Assembly (NCBI GenBank): GCA_023434095.1
Contig: JAEYTJ010000331.1
Span: 1-7,073, forward strand
From: Pseudomonadota bacterium
GTDB lineage: Bacteria; Pseudomonadota; Alphaproteobacteria; Rhizobiales; Xanthobacteraceae
Length of the DNA stretch: 7,073 bases
Direction of reading: 5' to 3'
Below, one piece after another: positions 5,427 to 7,073 of the stretch. The position numbers and the translations under genes were made by a program. The notes below the pieces were generated by a model. It made no database searches. It saw nothing but the letters and a program-made list of their open reading frames with translations, and was not told where the DNA came from. Within the stretch, counting starts at the first letter, position 1; each line of letters opens with the position of its first letter.

Positions 5427-6968
5427 GTGAAGCAAACCGGCACGCAGACCGACCACCCCGGCCTTGAGGGGCTCGATCCCGCCGGCACCGGCCGGGTGTT
5501 CTGGAATCTCGGCACCGCCGCCCTGGGCGAGCGGGCGGTGGCGCGCGGCGAGGTGCGGCTGTCGGATGCCGGCGCGCTGGTCGTGACGACTGCGGCATCG
5601 GCCGACCGCCCCCTCGGCCTCGCGCGCGTCGACGACGAGGCGGACAGCTCCGAGACATCGCCGGAACCCATCCCCGCCGGGCAGCGTCGCGGCGCGGCGG
5701 ATGCGGCCGCGTTGACGCGTGCGCAGTTCGAGGCGTTGAAGGCCGATCTGCTCGCCTATGTCGGCCGCCGGACCCTCTTCGGGCAGGATGTGTCCGTCGA
5801 CGCCGGGCCGGCGGGGGACATGGCGGTGCGCCTGCTGTCCGACCAGGCATGGCATGCGCTGCTGATCCGCCATCTGATGCGCCCGCGCGCGGCAGGCGGG
5901 GCGGTGGCGCCCCGCTTCACCGTGCTGTGCGCGCCGGGCTTCCGCCCAATCCCCAAGACCCATGGCGCGGCGGCGGAGGGTGGTGTCGTCGCGCTGGACC
6001 TCGCCAACGACCTGGCGCTGGTTGCCGGCACGGCGCGCAGCGAGGCGATCCGGGCTGCGCTCGCCCACCTCCTCGCCGACCCGCTGCTGGAATCCGGCGT
6101 GCTCCCGCTCACCGGCACCGTCACTACGGGACCCGATGGCAAAGTCTCCCTTCTGCTCGGCGCCCCGGGGGCCGGCAAGAGCGCGCTGGCGCACGCACCG
6201 GCGGGCGACGGCGTCGCGCGCCCGCTCGTCGACGGCGCCCTCGGCTGGGGCGCGGAAGGGCTCGTCGTGCTGGAGACCGGCGCCTATGCCCGGCCCGCCG
6301 ATCTTGCCCATGCGCCTGAATCGGGCGGCATGGCGCCAAGCTTCGGCGCAGTACTGGAGAACATCGCCCTCGATCCCGTCACCCGGACGCCCGATCTCGG
6401 CGCGGCGACGAGCGCCGCCGCTGCCCGTGCCGTCTTCGCGACGAACGGCGGTGCGGAACCCGTCCTCGCCCCGCCGGCGCATCTCTTCGTGCTGGTCCAT
6501 GACGACACCGGCGTGCTCCCCGCCCTCGCCCGGCTGAGCCCGGCACAGGCGCTCGGTCATCTTCCGGCCGAGCTGCCGGCGCCGCACATCGCCCGGCTGC
6601 GCGCTCTTTTCGACCGTCACGCACCGGCATGCTGGCTGGTCAATACCGGCTGGATCGGCGGCGAGGCCGGCATCGGCCGGCGCGTGCCGCTGGAGATGAG
6701 CCGTCGGCTCGTCGAAGCGGCGCAGGCGGGCGAACTCGCCGCGGGCGCATGGCGCACCGACGCGCAGATGGACATCGAGGTACCGGTGGCGCTCGAGGGC
6801 GTCGCGCCCGCTCTTCTCGACCCGGCCGAAGCCTGGGCGAACCGGAGCGCGTATGCGGCAGCGGCGCGCCGGCTGGCGGACCGATTCGCCGCACGGAGGG
6901 CCCATGTCGATGCGGCGTCAGGCGACACCGACTCCGTCGTGCCGGGCCTGGCGGTGGCGGCGGAGTAA
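5427..6968 (+). CDS. pckA: Diverged phosphoenolpyruvate carboxykinase (ATP) homologue, possibly a pseudoenzyme
   Basis: Family PckA converts oxaloacetate plus ATP to PEP, CO2 and ADP as the first gluconeogenic step. This 513-residue homologue keeps VFWNLGTAALGERAVARGE, DQAWHALLIRHLMRP at 139-153, the P-loop GAPGAGKS at 245-252, FGAVLENIALD at 306-316, GVLPALARLSPAQAL at 362-376, CWLVNTGWIGG at 402-412 and VPVALEGV at 452-459. From memory of rhizobial and E. coli PckA, it lacks the TGRSPKDK substrate motif (ASADRPLG instead), the metal-site KK (IR at 208-209), the metal His (Thr229) and the second Asp of GDDEHGW (DGALGW at 269-274). About 30-40 residues with the TCFGAPF region are missing after residue 380. 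R334 may match the catalytic R333 of E. coli. The frame is intact, coding bias is normal and the ribosome site is strong, so this is not an obvious pseudogene. PEPCK activity is doubtful. Confidence 0.85.
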   Translation: MKQTGTQTDHPGLEGLDPAGTGRVFWNLGTAALGERAVARGEVRLSDAGALVVTTAASADRPLGLARVDDEADSSETSPEPIPAGQRRGAADAAALTRAQFEALKADLLAYVGRRTLFGQDVSVDAGPAGDMAVRLLSDQAWHALLIRHLMRPRAAGGAVAPRFTVLCAPGFRPIPKTHGAAAEGGVVALDLANDLALVAGTARSEAIRAALAHLLADPLLESGVLPLTGTVTTGPDGKVSLLLGAPGAGKSALAHAPAGDGVARPLVDGALGWGAEGLVVLETGAYARPADLAHAPESGGMAPSFGAVLENIALDPVTRTPDLGAATSAAAARAVFATNGGAEPVLAPPAHLFVLVHDDTGVLPALARLSPAQALGHLPAELPAPHIARLRALFDRHAPACWLVNTGWIGGEAGIGRRVPLEMSRRLVEAAQAGELAAGAWRTDAQMDIEVPVALEGVAPALLDPAEAWANRSAYAAAARRLADRFAARRAHVDAASGDTDSVVPGLAVAAE

Positions 6969-7015
6969 GCCCGGACGGGGTCCGCTCCGGCGGGCCGCGG
7001 CGACGCTGCGTCGGC
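6969..7015. terminator. GC-rich inverted repeats between convergent genes, possible bidirectional terminator
   Basis: This short gap lies between the pckA-homologue stop and the convergent stop at 7016. It holds CGGAC-GGG-GTCCG at 6972-6984, an alternative CCGGA/TCCGG pairing at 6971-6990, and the palindrome CGACGC-T-GCGTCG at 7001-7013. None is followed by a T-run on either strand, so intrinsic termination is only suggested by position and pairing. Confidence 0.3.
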
Positions 7016-7073
7016 TCAGAGGAAATACAGCCAGGTCAGCAGCGCGAAGCAGGGCAGCAGGAACAGCCCGGAC
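7016..7073 (-). CDS. C-terminal end of a putative integral membrane protein, cut by the window edge
   Basis: The minus strand encodes the last 18 residues, SGLFLLPCFALLTWLYFL, followed by TGA. The residues are nearly all hydrophobic with two tryptophan/tyrosine residues near the end, as in a terminal membrane helix. The gene converges on the pckA homologue, with 47 bp between the two stops. With so little sequence the family cannot be named. The reading frame was chosen because it ends at a stop with a membrane-helix-like composition; one other minus frame is also open over this short stretch but gives a less coherent peptide. Confidence 0.45.
   Translation of the reverse strand, partial: SGLFLLPCFALLTWLYFL

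Noticed and set aside
5337..6905. 522-codon open frame on the minus strand, opposite the pckA homologue
   Set aside because: It is an Arg/Gly/Ala-rich translation with no domain or ribosome site. The plus strand carries the PckA landmarks and a strong Shine-Dalgarno sequence.
1..7073. CRISPR array, tRNA/rRNA genes, insertion sequences or prophage parts
   Set aside because: No regularly spaced repeats, cloverleaf-like sequence, transposase or integrase motif, or terminal inverted repeats with target duplications were seen on either strand.

Overview
The window is GC-rich and densely coding. Its codon use, protein sequences and gene order point to an alphaproteobacterium of the order Hyphomicrobiales, possibly the Xanthobacteraceae (Ancylobacter/Starkeya-like). 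The family-level guess is inference. The core is the conserved rhizobial block chvI-chvG-hprK-EIIA-HPr-ahcY on the minus strand. Two genes lie divergently on the plus strand: a HugZ/PPOX-type flavin/heme-binding protein and a phosphoenolpyruvate carboxykinase (PckA) homologue.

Layout on the minus strand, read right to left from about 4366 to 1: ChvI response regulator; ChvG histidine kinase (TTG start, 7 nt after chvI); short HPr kinase/phosphorylase HprK (12 nt after chvG); a 182-bp gap; mannose-type EIIA; HPr (4-nt overlap with EIIA); a 139-bp gap holding a striking AT-rich palindrome; and the N-terminus of S-adenosylhomocysteinase AhcY, cut by the window edge. Layout on the plus strand: a 190-bp divergent promoter region, the HugZ-family gene, a 117-bp spacer, the pckA homologue with a near-perfect Shine-Dalgarno sequence, and then the C-terminal end of a convergent membrane protein at the right edge.

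The minus-strand genes form an envelope/acid-stress two-component system coupled to a regulatory, non-transporting phosphotransferase chain. HprK can phosphorylate HPr on its regulatory serine, while HPr His and EIIA His carry PEP-derived phosphate. The neighbouring pckA position links this signalling to PEP/oxaloacetate metabolism in related bacteria.

The most unusual item is the PckA homologue. It occupies the expected syntenic place and keeps the overall fold signatures, the P-loop and the C-terminal CWLVNTGW motif. By manual alignment, however, it lacks the canonical substrate-binding TGRSP motif, the metal-ligand lysine and histidine, the second Asp of the kinase-2 motif, and about 30-40 residues before the CWLVNTGW motif. 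It looks like a pseudoenzyme or a strongly diverged paralogue. Other points of note are a candidate operator for the SAH/methionine cycle upstream of ahcY and an Ala/Pro/Lys-rich insertion inside the ChvG ATPase domain.
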